A stretch of 64,000 nt of DNA, taken from positions 62,001 through 126,000 of the forward strand of contig MOEB01000005.1 of assembly GCA_001939945.1 (NCBI GenBank). Reading direction: 5' to 3'. How positions within the stretch are numbered: position 1 is the first letter of the stretch; every line of letters starts with the position of its first letter. Below, piece after piece: positions 24,565 through 35,951 of this stretch. The position numbers and the translations under genes are program-made. Source of the DNA: Aerophototrophica crusticola (GTDB taxonomy: Bacteria; Pseudomonadota; Alphaproteobacteria; Azospirillales; Azospirillaceae). The notes below the pieces were generated by a model that saw only the letters and a list, made by a program, of their open reading frames with translations, was not told where the DNA came from and searched no databases.

Positions 24565-26136
24565 ATGGTCGCCAGCTATGTCGCCGCTCTTCTGGAGCCG
24601 GATTACGCGCAGTGGAACCTCGGCGCCACCAACAAGCCGACGTCCCTGACCTACACCTACCTGACCAAGCTGCCGTCCATCTATACGGCCAACATGCGCG
24701 AGGCGAACGGCTTCACCGCCTTCACCGACGCGCAGAAGGCGGCGATGGCCAAGATCATGGCCAGCTATTCGTCGGTCGCCAACCTGAGCTTCGTGGAGAA
24801 GGCGCAGACCAGCACGGCGGCGTCCGGCGTGGGCCAGATCGCCCTGGGCAACGCCTACAGCACCAGCATGAGCGGCTGGGGCTATGGGCCCGGCACCACC
24901 ATCGGCGGCGACATGTGGATGAGCACGGCCAAGACCGGCTGGAACGCCCCCATCGCCGGCCAGCGCCCCTATTGGGTGATGATGCATGAGTTCGGCCACA
25001 CGCTGGGCCTGAAGCACCCGGGCGACTATGACGCCGCCGGCGGGCAGGAGCTGGGCCCGTTCCTGCCCCTGGGCCAGGACAACCAGCAATACACGGTCAT
25101 GTCCTACAAGTCGCACCCCACCATGGGGGCGGTGAAGCCGCAGACCCTGCAGCTCTATGACATCGCCGCGGTGCAGCACCTGTACGGCGCCAACATGAGC
25201 CACATGGCCGGCAACGACACCTACAGGCTGGCCGGGCTGAACAACTACATCGCCTGCTTCTGGGATGCCGGCGGCATCGACACCTTCGACCTGACGGGGG
25301 AGACGAGGGCCGCCACCGTGGACCTGAACGAGGGGGCCTTCAGCTCCATCGGCGCGCGGGGCAGCAACGCGGCGGTGAACAACATCTCCATCGCCTTCGG
25401 CGCGAAGATCGAGAACGCGACGGGGGGTAACGGCAATGACAGGATCACCGGCAACGCCCTGGACAATGTGCTGAAGGGCGGGGCCGGCGACGACATCCTT
25501 TCCGGGATGGGCGGCAACGACAGCATCGACGGCGGCACCGGCACCGACACCGCCCTGTTCCGGGGCAGGCTGGCGGACTACGCCCTGGCCCTGGACGGCA
25601 CCACCCTGGTCCTGACCAGCGGCGTGGACGGGACCGACCGGGTGGTGAACGTGGAGCGCTTCACCTTCACCGACGGCACCTGGACCTTCGGCGACCTGGC
25701 CGCGAAGGCCGGCGCCCCGCCGGTGGTTCCCCCCGTCTCCCCCACCCCGCCCGCCAGCATCAGCGGCAACCTGGTCACGGGCACCAGTGCCGCGGACAAG
25801 CTGTACGGCACCAACGGCGTTGACATCTTCACCGGCGGGGCGGGCAACGACCTGCTCTATTCGGCGAAGGACGGGCAGGCGGACATCTTCGTCTTCGGCA
25901 AGGCCAGCGGGGCCGACCGCATCTTCAACTTCGAGCCCGGCATCGACAGGCTGGACCTGACCGCCTATGGCATCGACAGCCTGACCGACACCGCCCTGAA
26001 GCTGACCCAGGGCAGCAGCGGCGCCGTGCTGGATTTCGGCGGCGGGCACAAGCTGGTGCTGAACGGCATCGCCGTGGTGGACCTGGTGGGGTCCAAGATG
26101 TTCATCGAGAGCCAGACGGACTACGTGCCGGCGTGA
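24565..26136 (+). CDS. Serralysin-type M10 metalloprotease with RTX repeats
   Basis: 523 residues. Zinc site HEFGHTLGLKHPG with His141, Glu142, His145 and His151; Met-turn Met179 in YTVMSYKSH. The peptidase_M10 serralysin C-domain follows. RTX nonapeptides are visible: GGNGNDRITG, GGAGDDILSG and GGNDSIDGGTG, and after a Pro-rich hinge GGAGNDLLYS. The C-terminus (LVGSKMFIESQTDYVPA) is hydrophobic, and there is no N-terminal signal peptide, as expected for a type I secretion substrate. Calcium binding by the repeats would drive folding outside the cell. No ABC/MFP/TolC genes are in the window, so its exporter is encoded elsewhere. Confidence 0.95.
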   Translation: MVASYVAALLEPDYAQWNLGATNKPTSLTYTYLTKLPSIYTANMREANGFTAFTDAQKAAMAKIMASYSSVANLSFVEKAQTSTAASGVGQIALGNAYSTSMSGWGYGPGTTIGGDMWMSTAKTGWNAPIAGQRPYWVMMHEFGHTLGLKHPGDYDAAGGQELGPFLPLGQDNQQYTVMSYKSHPTMGAVKPQTLQLYDIAAVQHLYGANMSHMAGNDTYRLAGLNNYIACFWDAGGIDTFDLTGETRAATVDLNEGAFSSIGARGSNAAVNNISIAFGAKIENATGGNGNDRITGNALDNVLKGGAGDDILSGMGGNDSIDGGTGTDTALFRGRLADYALALDGTTLVLTSGVDGTDRVVNVERFTFTDGTWTFGDLAAKAGAPPVVPPVSPTPPASISGNLVTGTSAADKLYGTNGVDIFTGGAGNDLLYSAKDGQADIFVFGKASGADRIFNFEPGIDRLDLTAYGIDSLTDTALKLTQGSSGAVLDFGGGHKLVLNGIAVVDLVGSKMFIESQTDYVPA

Positions 26137-26253
26137 GGGCGGGACCGGGCGGGGGCAGCCATCCGGCCCCCGCCCGCCGGACCGGACATCTGGCCCTAGC
26201 CCCGCCTTTCCGCGTGTGCTAAGCAGCCGCGTCCTTCCCTATGGTCAGTCCCC

Positions 26254-27207
26254 ATGCATTTCCTGGAATTCGAGAAGCCGATCGCCGAGCTCGAGGGCAA
26301 GATCGAGGAGCTGCGGCACCTGGCCGACGGCGGTGACCTGAACATCGCCGACGAGGTGAAGAAGCTGCAGGACAAGGTGGACAAGCTGCTGCGCTCCACC
26401 TACGCCAAGCTCACGCCCGCCCAGAAGGTGCAGGTGGCCCGGCATCCCAACCGGCCGCACTGCCTGGACTACATCAACGCCCTGGTCACCGACTTCACGC
26501 CCCTGGCCGGCGACCGGCTGTTCGGGGAGGACCGGGCCATCGTCGGCGGCCTGGGGCGCTTCCGCGGCCGGTCCGTCATGGTGATCGGCCAGGAAAAGGG
26601 CAACGACACCGAAAGCCGGGTGAAGCACAATTTCGGCATGGCCAAGCCGGAGGGTTACCGTAAGGCCCAGCGGCTGATGCACATGGCCGACCGCTTCCAC
26701 CTGCCCATCATCACCCTGGTGGACACGGCCGGCGCCTTCCCCGGCGTCAGCGCGGAGGAGCGCGGCCAGGCCGAGGCCATCGCCAAGTCCATCGAGACCT
26801 GCCTGCGGGTGAAGGTCCCCATCGTCAGCGCCGTGATCGGTGAGGGCGGGTCGGGCGGCGCCATCGCCATCGCCGCCGCCGACCGGGTGCTGATGCTGGA
26901 GCACTCCATCTATTCCGTCATCAGCCCGGAGGGCTGCGCGTCGATCCTCTGGCGCTCCGCCGCCAACGCCGCGGACGCGGCCGCCGCCCTGCGCCTGACC
27001 GCCCAGGACCTGAAGGAGCTGGGCGTCATCGACCGGATCGTGCAGGAACCCGTGGGCGGCGCCCACCGCCGCCGGGAGGAGACGATCCTCGGCCTGGGCA
27101 ACGCCATCGAGGACGCCTTCGAGACCCTGCGCGGCCAGGACGGCACCACCCTGCGCCTGAACCGCCGCCAAAAGTTCCTGGACATGGGCCAGAAGGGGCT
27201 GAGCTGA
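26254..27207 (+). CDS. accA: Acetyl-CoA carboxylase carboxyltransferase, alpha subunit
   Basis: 317 residues. N-terminal [19 protein letters not shown], then [56 protein letters not shown] and [12 protein letters not shown] are the AccA signature order. With AccD it transfers the carboxyl group from biotin to acetyl-CoA, the first committed step of fatty acid synthesis. It is monocistronic here and is followed by an R2 repeat. Confidence 0.98.
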   Translation: MHFLEFEKPIAELEGKIEELRHLADGGDLNIADEVKKLQDKVDKLLRSTYAKLTPAQKVQVARHPNRPHCLDYINALVTDFTPLAGDRLFGEDRAIVGGLGRFRGRSVMVIGQEKGNDTESRVKHNFGMAKPEGYRKAQRLMHMADRFHLPIITLVDTAGAFPGVSAEERGQAEAIAKSIETCLRVKVPIVSAVIGEGGSGGAIAIAAADRVLMLEHSIYSVISPEGCASILWRSAANAADAAAALRLTAQDLKELGVIDRIVQEPVGGAHRRREETILGLGNAIEDAFETLRGQDGTTLRLNRRQKFLDMGQKGLS

Positions 27208-27245
27208 GGGGGGGGTGGCCTGCCGCTCGCCTAAAACCTTCTTGT

Positions 27246-27340
27246 CTCCCCCGCGAAGGCGGGGGTCCACAGTTCTTGACCCAACAAGCGCCGTCACCGT
27301 GGTTTAAAACCGTGGACCCGCGCCTTCGCGGGGGAAGCAG
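27246..27340 (-). repeat. Paired-hairpin intergenic repeat, family R2, copy 1
   Basis: About 95 bases. The left hairpin CCCCCGCGAAGGCGGGGG (27248-27265) is followed by TCCACAGTTCTTGACCC. The right arm is AAAACCGTGGACCCGCG then CTTCGCGGGGGAAGC. The two arms are complementary to each other and each folds on itself. Copies lie at 29566-29664, 48110-48208 and 49532-49627. This one has the same orientation as the copy at 49532, opposite to the others. It is between the convergent accA and oxidoreductase genes. Confidence 0.8.
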
Positions 27341-27442
27341 AAAAGCGATCATCGCCGGTAAGCTAACGCCGGCGGAAGCAGGTGGAGCTTGGGGCTGGAC
27401 GGTGCGGATCAGCACCGCCCTCGCCCCCTCAGTCAGAAACCC

Positions 27443-28459
27443 TCAGCCCACCAAGTCCCCCGCCACGTCCACCACCACCTTGCCCACGGCCTTGCCGCTT
27501 TCCAGGTGGGTGTGCGCCTCGGCCACCTGGTCCAGGGTGAAGCGGGTGGGGTCCAGGTGGGGCTTCAGGTGGCCGGCATTCGCCATCTCCGCCGCACGGC
27601 GCAGGATCCAGCCATGGTGCGACCGGTCCAGCGGGGCCGGGGTGTCGTGCAGCATGGGGATCAGCATGAACACCACGTGCAGGCTCAGGCCCTTCAGGTG
27701 CATGGGCGACAGGTCCGCCTCATACATGGACACGATGGTGACCACCTGGCCGTTCAGCCGGGCGGCGGCGAAGCTGGTGGCGATGTCCTTGCCGCCGGTG
27801 GCGTCGAAGACGATGTCGAAGCCGCGCCCCTCCGTCAGCCGGGCCACGTACTGCTCCACCGTCTCTTCCCGATAGTTCACCACCTCGTCCGCGCCGAAGG
27901 ACTTGGCGAGATCCCCCTTCTCGGCGGAGGAGACGGTGGCGACGACGCGGGCGCCCTTTTCCTTGGCGATCTGGATGGCCACGTGGCCCACGCCGCCGGC
28001 CCCGCCATGCACCAGCACCGTGTCGCCCCGCTTCACCTGGGCCCGGTCCACCAGCCCTTCCCAGGCGGTGATGAAGACCAGCGGCAGGGCCGCCGCCTCC
28101 CGCAGGCTCAGGTCGCCCGGGGCGGGGGCCAGCAGGCGGGCGTCCGCCGCCACATACTCCGCATAGGTGCCGGGCATGCCCTTCACCCCGCCGACGCAGC
28201 CATAGACCCGGTCGCCCGGGCGCAGGCCGGAGACGCCCTCGCCCACCGCCTCCACCACGCCGGCCATGTCACAGCCCAGCACGCCCGGCAGTTCCGGCGC
28301 GATGGCCCGGCCGCCGCTGCGGTTCTTGATGTCCACGGGGTTCACGCTGGCGGCGGCCACCTTGACCAGCACCTGGCCGGGGCCGGCCACCGGTGTGGGC
28401 AGGTCCGCCGGCTGGAAATTGGACACGTCGCCGAAGTCGTTCAGCAGGATGGCCTTCAT
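27443..28459 (-). CDS. NADP-dependent zinc-free quinone oxidoreductase-type MDR protein
   Basis: 338 residues, medium-chain dehydrogenase/reductase fold. GroES-like N-terminal domain (MKAILLNDFGDVSNFQ, SVNPVDIKNRSG, LGCDMAGVVEAVGEGV, GDRVYG), then a Rossmann domain with VLVHGGAGGVGHVAIQIAK. No structural or catalytic zinc cysteines, so it belongs with quinone or enoyl reductases. A LysR gene is divergent, with a palindrome between the two, which suggests that LysR controls this gene, perhaps in response to an electrophile or quinone. The natural substrate is unknown. Confidence 0.9.
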   Translation of the reverse strand: MKAILLNDFGDVSNFQPADLPTPVAGPGQVLVKVAAASVNPVDIKNRSGGRAIAPELPGVLGCDMAGVVEAVGEGVSGLRPGDRVYGCVGGVKGMPGTYAEYVAADARLLAPAPGDLSLREAAALPLVFITAWEGLVDRAQVKRGDTVLVHGGAGGVGHVAIQIAKEKGARVVATVSSAEKGDLAKSFGADEVVNYREETVEQYVARLTEGRGFDIVFDATGGKDIATSFAAARLNGQVVTIVSMYEADLSPMHLKGLSLHVVFMLIPMLHDTPAPLDRSHHGWILRRAAEMANAGHLKPHLDPTRFTLDQVAEAHTHLESGKAVGKVVVDVAGDLVG

Positions 28460-28560
28460 GGCGTACTCCGAGACTGGATTGCATGTCTGTGCGAACCTTA
28501 ACCGTCCGCCTCGGCTCGATGGATGCCCTTGACGAACCGATAAGGGAAATGAATTTTTGT

Positions 28561-28580
28561 GATCGGATCAATCACCGATC
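28561..28580. promoter_or_regulatory. Palindromic operator candidate for the LysR regulator
   Basis: GATCGG, 8 bases, CCGATC: a perfect 6+6 inverted repeat in the 141-base region between the divergent oxidoreductase and lysR genes. It stands 21 bases before the lysR start. Spacing and position suit a LysR-type recognition site. Confidence 0.6.
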
Positions 28581-28600
28581 CGTATTGATGGGGTAAGGCC

Positions 28601-29491
28601 GTGCGCCTGCTGGACCTGGACATGGACGCGCTGCGGGCCTTCGTCACCGTGGTGGATGCGGGCGGCTTCACCGCCGCCGCCGACCGGCTGGGCCGCACCC
28701 AGTCCGCCGTCAGCATGAAGATCAAGCGGCTGGAGGAGCTGCTGGAGCGCCGCCTGCTGGACCGCTCCAGCCGCGCCCTGTCCCTGACCCCGGCGGGGGA
28801 GCGGCTGATGGGCCATGCCCGCCGCCTGCTGGCACTGAACGATGAGACGGTGGCCTTCCTGCTGGCCCCCGACGCGGAGGGGCAGTTGCGCTTCGGCGTG
28901 GCGGAATACTTCGCGCCGGAGCACCTGCCCATGATCCTGGCCCGCTTCCGCCGCGCCTATCCGCGGGTGCGGCTGGACGTGCAGGTGGGGTTGAGCAGCG
29001 ATTTGGTGCGCGACATGGATGCCGGGGCGCTGGACCTGGTCATCGCCAAACGGGACGAAGGCTCCGCCCGCGGCCGGGTGCTGTGGCGGGAGCCGGTGGT
29101 CTGGGTCGCCGCCAGCGACTGGGTGGATGAGCCGGGCACGCCCCTGCCCCTGTGCCTGCTGCCCAGCCCCTGCATCTACCGCGCCCGGGCGGCGGAGGGG
29201 CTGGAGCGCACCGGCCGCCCCTGGCGCACCGTCTATACCAGCGGCTCCATCACCGCGGTGCGGGCGGCGGTGCTGGCCGGGCTGGGGGTCACCACCCTGG
29301 GCGTGGCGTCGCTGGTTCCCGGCCTTCGGGTCCTGTCGCCGGAGGAGGGCTTCCCCACCCCCGACCCGGTGGACATCGCTGTCTTTGGCGAGGAACGCGC
29401 CCGCCACGGCTTGGCCCGCCCCCTGGTGGAGTTCCTGGTGCGGGAGGTCCAGGCCCTGCTGGCCCCGGCGGGGCTGGCGGCGGTGGCGTGA
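28601..29491 (+). CDS. LysR family transcriptional regulator
   Basis: 296 residues from GTG 28601 (GGGGTAAGG upstream). The N-terminal winged helix reads LDLDMDALRAFVTVVDAGGF, TAAADRLGRTQSAVSMKIKR, and LEELLERRLLDRSSRALSLT in sequence, typical LysR. The C-terminal half is the ligand-binding domain (GQLRFGVAEYFAPEHLPMIL). It is divergently transcribed from the MDR oxidoreductase gene. Autoregulation and control of that gene are likely from family habit. The inducer is unknown. Confidence 0.95.
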   Translation: MRLLDLDMDALRAFVTVVDAGGFTAAADRLGRTQSAVSMKIKRLEELLERRLLDRSSRALSLTPAGERLMGHARRLLALNDETVAFLLAPDAEGQLRFGVAEYFAPEHLPMILARFRRAYPRVRLDVQVGLSSDLVRDMDAGALDLVIAKRDEGSARGRVLWREPVVWVAASDWVDEPGTPLPLCLLPSPCIYRARAAEGLERTGRPWRTVYTSGSITAVRAAVLAGLGVTTLGVASLVPGLRVLSPEEGFPTPDPVDIAVFGEERARHGLARPLVEFLVREVQALLAPAGLAAVA

Positions 29492-29565
29492 GGGGGGGGC
29501 CGGGTCCTGACCTGGCCATTCGCGGCCCCCAGTCCCTGTGCAACAATCGCTTGCCGCTACCCCTC

Positions 29566-29664
29566 CCGCCTCCCCTGCGTAAGCAGGGGCCCACGGTTTT
29601 TGACCCGGTCCCCAACGGCGCCTTGTTTCAAGAACTGTGGGCCCCTGCTTTCGCAGGGGAAGCA
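29566..29664 (+). repeat. Paired-hairpin intergenic repeat, family R2, copy 2
   Basis: About 99 bases. Left CCCCTGCGTAAGCAGGGG then CCCACGGTTTTTGACCC; right AAGAACTGTGGG then CCCCTGCTTTCGCAGGGG. Same build as the other R2 copies with a different outer stem sequence (CCCCTGC instead of CCCCCGC). It is closest to the copy at 48110. It lies between the convergent lysR and RNA methyltransferase genes. Confidence 0.8.
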
Positions 29665-29723
29665 AAAAACACTTTCAGCGGCCGTAAGGGAGAGCGGAAG
29701 GAGTCTCCGCCAACAAGCCCCGT

Positions 29724-31061
29724 CTACCGCCTGAACACCCCCACCAGCTCCAGGTGCGCGGACCAGAGGAACTGGTCCACGGGCGTCACCTCCATCAGCC
29801 GGAACCCGCCGGCCAGCAGGGCCTGGGCGTCGCGGGCGAAGCTGGTGGGGTTGCAGGAGACGGCGACCACCGTGGGCACGGTGGATTTGGCGATCTCCGC
29901 CGCCTGGGCCTCGGCCCCCGCCCGCGGCGGGTCGAAGACGACGGCGTCGAAGCGGTTCAAATCATAGGGCACCAGCGGGTCGCGGAACAGGTCGCGCCGC
30001 TCCACCGTCACTTGGCCCACAGGCAGTTGCTTGGCCCCGCCCTCCAGCGTGCGCACCGCCGTCTCCTCCCCCTCCACCGCATGGACCTTGGCCTTGGTGG
30101 CCAGGGGGAAGGTCAGGGTGCCGCTGCCGGCGAACAGGTCGGCCACGACCTTCGCCTCCCCGATCCCGGACAGGGCGAGGGACGCCAGCGCCTGCTCCCC
30201 CTGCCGGCTGGCCTGGAGGAAGGCGCCGGGGGCCGGGCTGACGGTGACGGTGCCGAAGCTGACCAGCCCGGTGCGGCGCAAGGCGATGGGCTCAGCCGGC
30301 GCGCCGGCCTTGCGCCGCCAGGCGAGGCGGGCCAAGTCCTGCGCCTCCGCGAAGGCGGACAGCATCTCCAGCTCGGACAGCTTGGGTTCTGGGATGCCCT
30401 CCAGCACCACCTCAACCCCGTCGTCCAGCTGGGTCAGGGCCACGTCGCACTGCTGCCCGTCCTGGGTCAGCAGTTGGGCCAGCAGCGGCCGCAGGGCCTG
30501 GGCCGCCGCCACCAGGGAGGGCAGCAGCACCGGGCAGTGCTCCATGTCGATCAGCCGGTGGGAGGCACGCTCGTTGAAGCCCAGCCACAGCCGCTTGCCC
30601 CGGCGCACGGCGGTCATCACCGCGCGGCGGCGGGCCTCCGGCGGGGTGGTGACCATGGGGTGGATCGTCACCCCGTCCAGCAGGCCGTTGCGGCCCAGGA
30701 TTGTGCGCAGCGTGTCCAGCTTCCAGGCCGCGTACACCTCCGGCCCCATATGCTGCACCACGCAGCCGCCGCAGGTGCCGAAATGCTTGCAGGGCGGCTC
30801 GGCCCGGCCGGGCGCCTCTCCCACCAGGGCCACGGGCACGGCCTCCCACCCATCGGCGCGGCGGGCGCCGAACTTCACCATCATCTGGTCGCCGGGCAGG
30901 CTCTGCGGCACGTAGAGGCGAGCACCGTGGGACAGGGCCAGCCCGTCGCCGCGGGCACCCACCCGCTCCACCACGATCTCCACCTGCCCCAGGACGGGCG
31001 GCTCCTCATGGGCCGGCTTCTGGGGGCGGCGGCTGGGCTGCTTGCGGCGGAAATTGGCCAT
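29724..31061 (-). CDS. TrmA/RlmD-type 5-methyluridine RNA methyltransferase
   Basis: 445 residues. A basic N-terminus, then a TRAM domain (LGQVEIVVERVGARGDGLAL). The [4Fe-4S] cysteines are in CKHFGTCGGCVVQH and MEHCPVL. The SAM domain has VADLFAGSGTLTFPLA, then FDPPRAGAEAQ with the base-contacting residues. The catalytic Cys is in AVSCNPTSFARD, and the final Glu in AHLELVGVFRR. These enzymes methylate U in 23S rRNA (U1939/U747) or U54 of tRNA, using SAM. The target cannot be decided from motifs. The thioesterase gene ends 15 bases upstream on the same strand. Confidence 0.93.
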   Translation of the reverse strand: MANFRRKQPSRRPQKPAHEEPPVLGQVEIVVERVGARGDGLALSHGARLYVPQSLPGDQMMVKFGARRADGWEAVPVALVGEAPGRAEPPCKHFGTCGGCVVQHMGPEVYAAWKLDTLRTILGRNGLLDGVTIHPMVTTPPEARRRAVMTAVRRGKRLWLGFNERASHRLIDMEHCPVLLPSLVAAAQALRPLLAQLLTQDGQQCDVALTQLDDGVEVVLEGIPEPKLSELEMLSAFAEAQDLARLAWRRKAGAPAEPIALRRTGLVSFGTVTVSPAPGAFLQASRQGEQALASLALSGIGEAKVVADLFAGSGTLTFPLATKAKVHAVEGEETAVRTLEGGAKQLPVGQVTVERRDLFRDPLVPYDLNRFDAVVFDPPRAGAEAQAAEIAKSTVPTVVAVSCNPTSFARDAQALLAGGFRLMEVTPVDQFLWSAHLELVGVFRR

Positions 31062-31076
31062 GGCGGGAACGGGACC

Positions 31077-31511
31077 TCAGAAGGAGAAGGACAGGAAGCG
31101 GGCGCGCAGGCTGTCGGGTACGGGGGTGGGGCGGCGGGTCTGCCGGTCGATCATGACCAGGACGGAGCGGTTGGTGGCGATGCAGCGGTCCCCATGGAAC
31201 ACGGCGCTGCCGATGGTCCAGGAAGTGTTGCCCACGGCCAGGATGCCGACGCCGACCCGCAAACCCGCGGGGCGGTGCAGCTCGGCCAGGAACTCCGTCG
31301 CCACGCTGCGCAGCACCGGCTGCCCGTGGGGGCACAAGGTGGGCACGCCGGCCTCGTCATGGAAGCCCAGGCGGCCGGTCTCCAGGTACACCCCGATGGC
31401 GTTGTTGTTGACATGGCCCACGGGGTCCAGGTCGCTGAAGCGCACATGCTCCGGCACCCAGAAACGGAAGGCGCCGGGGCTGGTCAGGTCGGGCATCTCG
31501 GGGTTGGCCAC
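31077..31511 (-). CDS. 4HBT-type acyl-CoA thioesterase
   Basis: 144 residues from GTG 31511, chosen because GGAGG stands five bases before it; ATG 31496 is an alternative. Hot-dog fold with the 4HBT signature VRFSDLDPVGHVNNNAIGVY, in which the Asp is the likely catalytic residue. SVATEFLAELHRPAGLRVGV and TNRSVLVMIDRQTRRPTPVP follow in family order. It hydrolyses acyl-CoA thioesters in the cytoplasm; chain length is unknown. It lies 15 bases before the RNA methyltransferase gene on the same strand and probably shares a transcript. Confidence 0.9.
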   Translation of the reverse strand: MANPEMPDLTSPGAFRFWVPEHVRFSDLDPVGHVNNNAIGVYLETGRLGFHDEAGVPTLCPHGQPVLRSVATEFLAELHRPAGLRVGVGILAVGNTSWTIGSAVFHGDRCIATNRSVLVMIDRQTRRPTPVPDSLRARFLSFSF

Positions 31512-31674
31512 GGAACCTCCGGCCGGTCTTTCGGTTCGACTCACATGCCCGGCGCAGTGGCCGGGACACGGGGCCAGGGCATAGGTGCTCCCTGATGATT
31601 TGGCAAGCAGCGCCCTGTAAAGGGTGCTAGAACGGCGCTCGTTACGATCTCCAACCCGGAAAGGGTCTCTATCC

Positions 31675-31932
31675 ATGTCCGACCAGCAGAACAGCGCGGC
31701 CGAGCAGCTTTTCGAGAAGGCTCTCGACATCGCCGAGAAGCATCTCGAGATGGCCATGAAGGAAGGTGGCACGCTGAACGTCGAGGGCAGCCCGTTTTCC
31801 GGCTACGTCGCCATCGCCATGATCGAGGCGGCCGTCAACCAGGCGGTCGAGGTGGCCGGCCATGAGGACATCGCCGACATGCTGCGCGACCTCGCGGAGC
31901 AGATCGAGGCCGACGCCGAGGACGAGGAGTAA
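31675..31932 (+). CDS. Small acidic conserved-looking protein of unknown function
   Basis: 85 residues from ATG 31675. Mostly helical and strongly acidic: AEQLFEKALDIAEKHLEMAM, then GTLNVEGSPFSGYVAIAMIE, then a tail of IEADAEDEE. No signal peptide. It ends in a strong terminator. Codon use fits the host, so it looks like a native gene. I do not recognise a family. Confidence 0.75.
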   Translation: MSDQQNSAAEQLFEKALDIAEKHLEMAMKEGGTLNVEGSPFSGYVAIAMIEAAVNQAVEVAGHEDIADMLRDLAEQIEADAEDEE

Positions 31933-31967
31933 GCGCACCCGCGCTTGCCTTTCCAGGTAAGGATACG

Positions 31968-31998
31968 CCCCGCCGTGCCACCAGGTACGGCGGGGTTT
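31968..31998 (+). terminator. Intrinsic terminator after the small acidic protein gene
   Basis: CCCCGCCGT (31968-31976) pairs with ACGGCGGGG (31987-31995) over a 10-base loop, followed by TTTGTGCTTT. It lies 36 bases after the stop codon. Confidence 0.85.
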
Positions 31999-32068
31999 GT
32001 GCTTTCTGGGGGATGGCGGCGGACAAAGGATTGTTGTTGATCGATGTTGTCGTGGTTGGAAAAATAGA

Positions 32069-32182
32069 CATTCACGAACATTCACAAGAACACGCGCGAA
32101 TATACACGGAATAGATTGCTGCCTCAGGCTTTATTCTTTTGTGTGTTTTCGTGTGTGTATGGTGCGTGTTCGCGTGTGTTTC
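32069..32182. repeat. Long imperfect inverted repeat, family R3, copy 2
   Basis: The left arm has GAACATTCACAAGAACACGC with further CAC triplets. The right arm, from GTGTGTTTTCGTGTGTG on, is its imperfect complement (GTGCGTGTTCGCGTGTG). The element is AT-richer than its surroundings. Together with the terminator at 31968 it fills the 327-base gap before the hybrid kinase, which converges from the other side. Confidence 0.65.
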
Positions 32183-32259
32183 CTTGACCCGCGCTCAGAG
32201 AACAGGGCCAACAAGCGGGACCGTCTGCCAAGCTTGCCACATAGCAACGCCCCGCATCC

Positions 32260-34773
<2,514 letters not shown>

Positions 34774-34927
34774 ATGTCTCTCCAGACGATAGGGCTGGTG
34801 GCAGCATGCCTTCGCCGGCAGCCATGTCCCACGCTCCAAAGGTTCTGATCCCCTAGACGTTATTGCGTAGGGCGAAGGGGGTGGCGGCCCCGGGCGTGCT
34901 TGACACCCTTCCCCGCCTCTGCGAGCC

Positions 34928-34945
34928 TTCAAACAACCGTTTGAA
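34928..34945. promoter_or_regulatory. Palindromic operator candidate before the quinone oxidoreductase
   Basis: TTCAAAC, AACC, GTTTGAA: a perfect 7+7 inverted repeat, 26 bases before the ATG and close after a TTGACA (34900-34905). The CAAAC-GTTTG form is common for TetR-type repressors. No tetR gene is next to it. Confidence 0.65.
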
Positions 34946-34970
34946 AACGGAACCACTTGGGGAGGGACGC

Positions 34971-35948
34971 ATGAAAGCGCTGCTGTGCAAGGGATTCGGG
35001 CCGCCGGAGAGCCTGGTGCTGGAAGAGGTGCCGGCCCCGCCGCTGGGGCCGGGGCAGGTGCGCGTGGCCGTCAAGGCGGCTTCCATCAACTTCGCCGACA
35101 CGCTGGTGATCCAGGGCAAGTACCAGGAAAAGCCCCCCTTCCCCTTCGTCCCCGGCTTCGAGCTGGCCGGCGACGTGGTGGAACTGGGGGAGGGCGCGCC
35201 GCCCCACCTGAAGCCCGGCATGCGGGTCATCGCCTTGTCGCCCAAGGGCGCCTTCTGCACCGAGGCGGTGGTGGACGCCGCGGCGGTGCTGCCCATGCCC
35301 AAGGGGATGGACTATGCCGTGGGCGCCGGCTTCCCCGTGGCCTATGGCACCAGCCACATGGCCCTGGTGGACCGCGCCAACCTGAAGGCGGGGGAGACGC
35401 TGTTGGTGCTGGGCGCCTCCGGCGGCGTCGGCCTGACGGCGGTGGAGATCGGCAAGGCCCTGGGCGCCCGGGTCATCGCCGCCGCCAGCTCCGCAGAGAA
35501 GCTGGCGGTGGCCCGCGAGCATGGCGCGGATGAGGTGATCGACTACACCGCCGAGGACCTGCGCGCCCGGATGAAGGAGCTGGCACCGAAGGGCGCCGAC
35601 GTCATCTATGACCCGGTGGGCGGCGACGCCTTCGACGCGGCCCTACGCAGCGTGGCGTGGGAGGGGCGGATCGTCACCATCGGCTACGCCTCCGGCCGCA
35701 TCCCGGCGATCCCGGCCAACCTGCTGCTGGTGAAGAATTGCAGCGTCATCGGCCACTACTGGGGCGCCTATCAGAAGCACAACCCCCGCCGCCTGGGCCA
35801 GAGCCTGATGGAGTTGATGCAGATGTGGGCGGAGGGCAAGCTGAAGCCCCACGTCAGCCACGCCCTGCCGCTGGAGCGCTATGCCGAGGCCTTCCACCTG
35901 CTGATGGACCGCAAGGCCACCGGCAAGGTGGTCCTGACCATGGGGTGA
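34971..35948 (+). CDS. NADPH:quinone oxidoreductase family protein (MDR)
   Basis: 325 residues from ATG 34971 (GGGGAGGGACGC upstream). MDR fold without zinc ligands: KALLCKGFGPPESLVLEEV, KAASINFADTLVIQGKYQ, PGFELAGDVVELGEG, then VLGASGGVGLTAVEIGKALG for NADPH. It differs clearly from the oxidoreductase at 27443, so the two are separate members rather than a recent duplication. Likely acts on quinones or enones in the cytoplasm. The palindrome upstream suggests repressor control. Confidence 0.9.
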   Translation: MKALLCKGFGPPESLVLEEVPAPPLGPGQVRVAVKAASINFADTLVIQGKYQEKPPFPFVPGFELAGDVVELGEGAPPHLKPGMRVIALSPKGAFCTEAVVDAAAVLPMPKGMDYAVGAGFPVAYGTSHMALVDRANLKAGETLLVLGASGGVGLTAVEIGKALGARVIAAASSAEKLAVAREHGADEVIDYTAEDLRARMKELAPKGADVIYDPVGGDAFDAALRSVAWEGRIVTIGYASGRIPAIPANLLLVKNCSVIGHYWGAYQKHNPRRLGQSLMELMQMWAEGKLKPHVSHALPLERYAEAFHLLMDRKATGKVVLTMG

Positions 35949-35951
35949 GGG

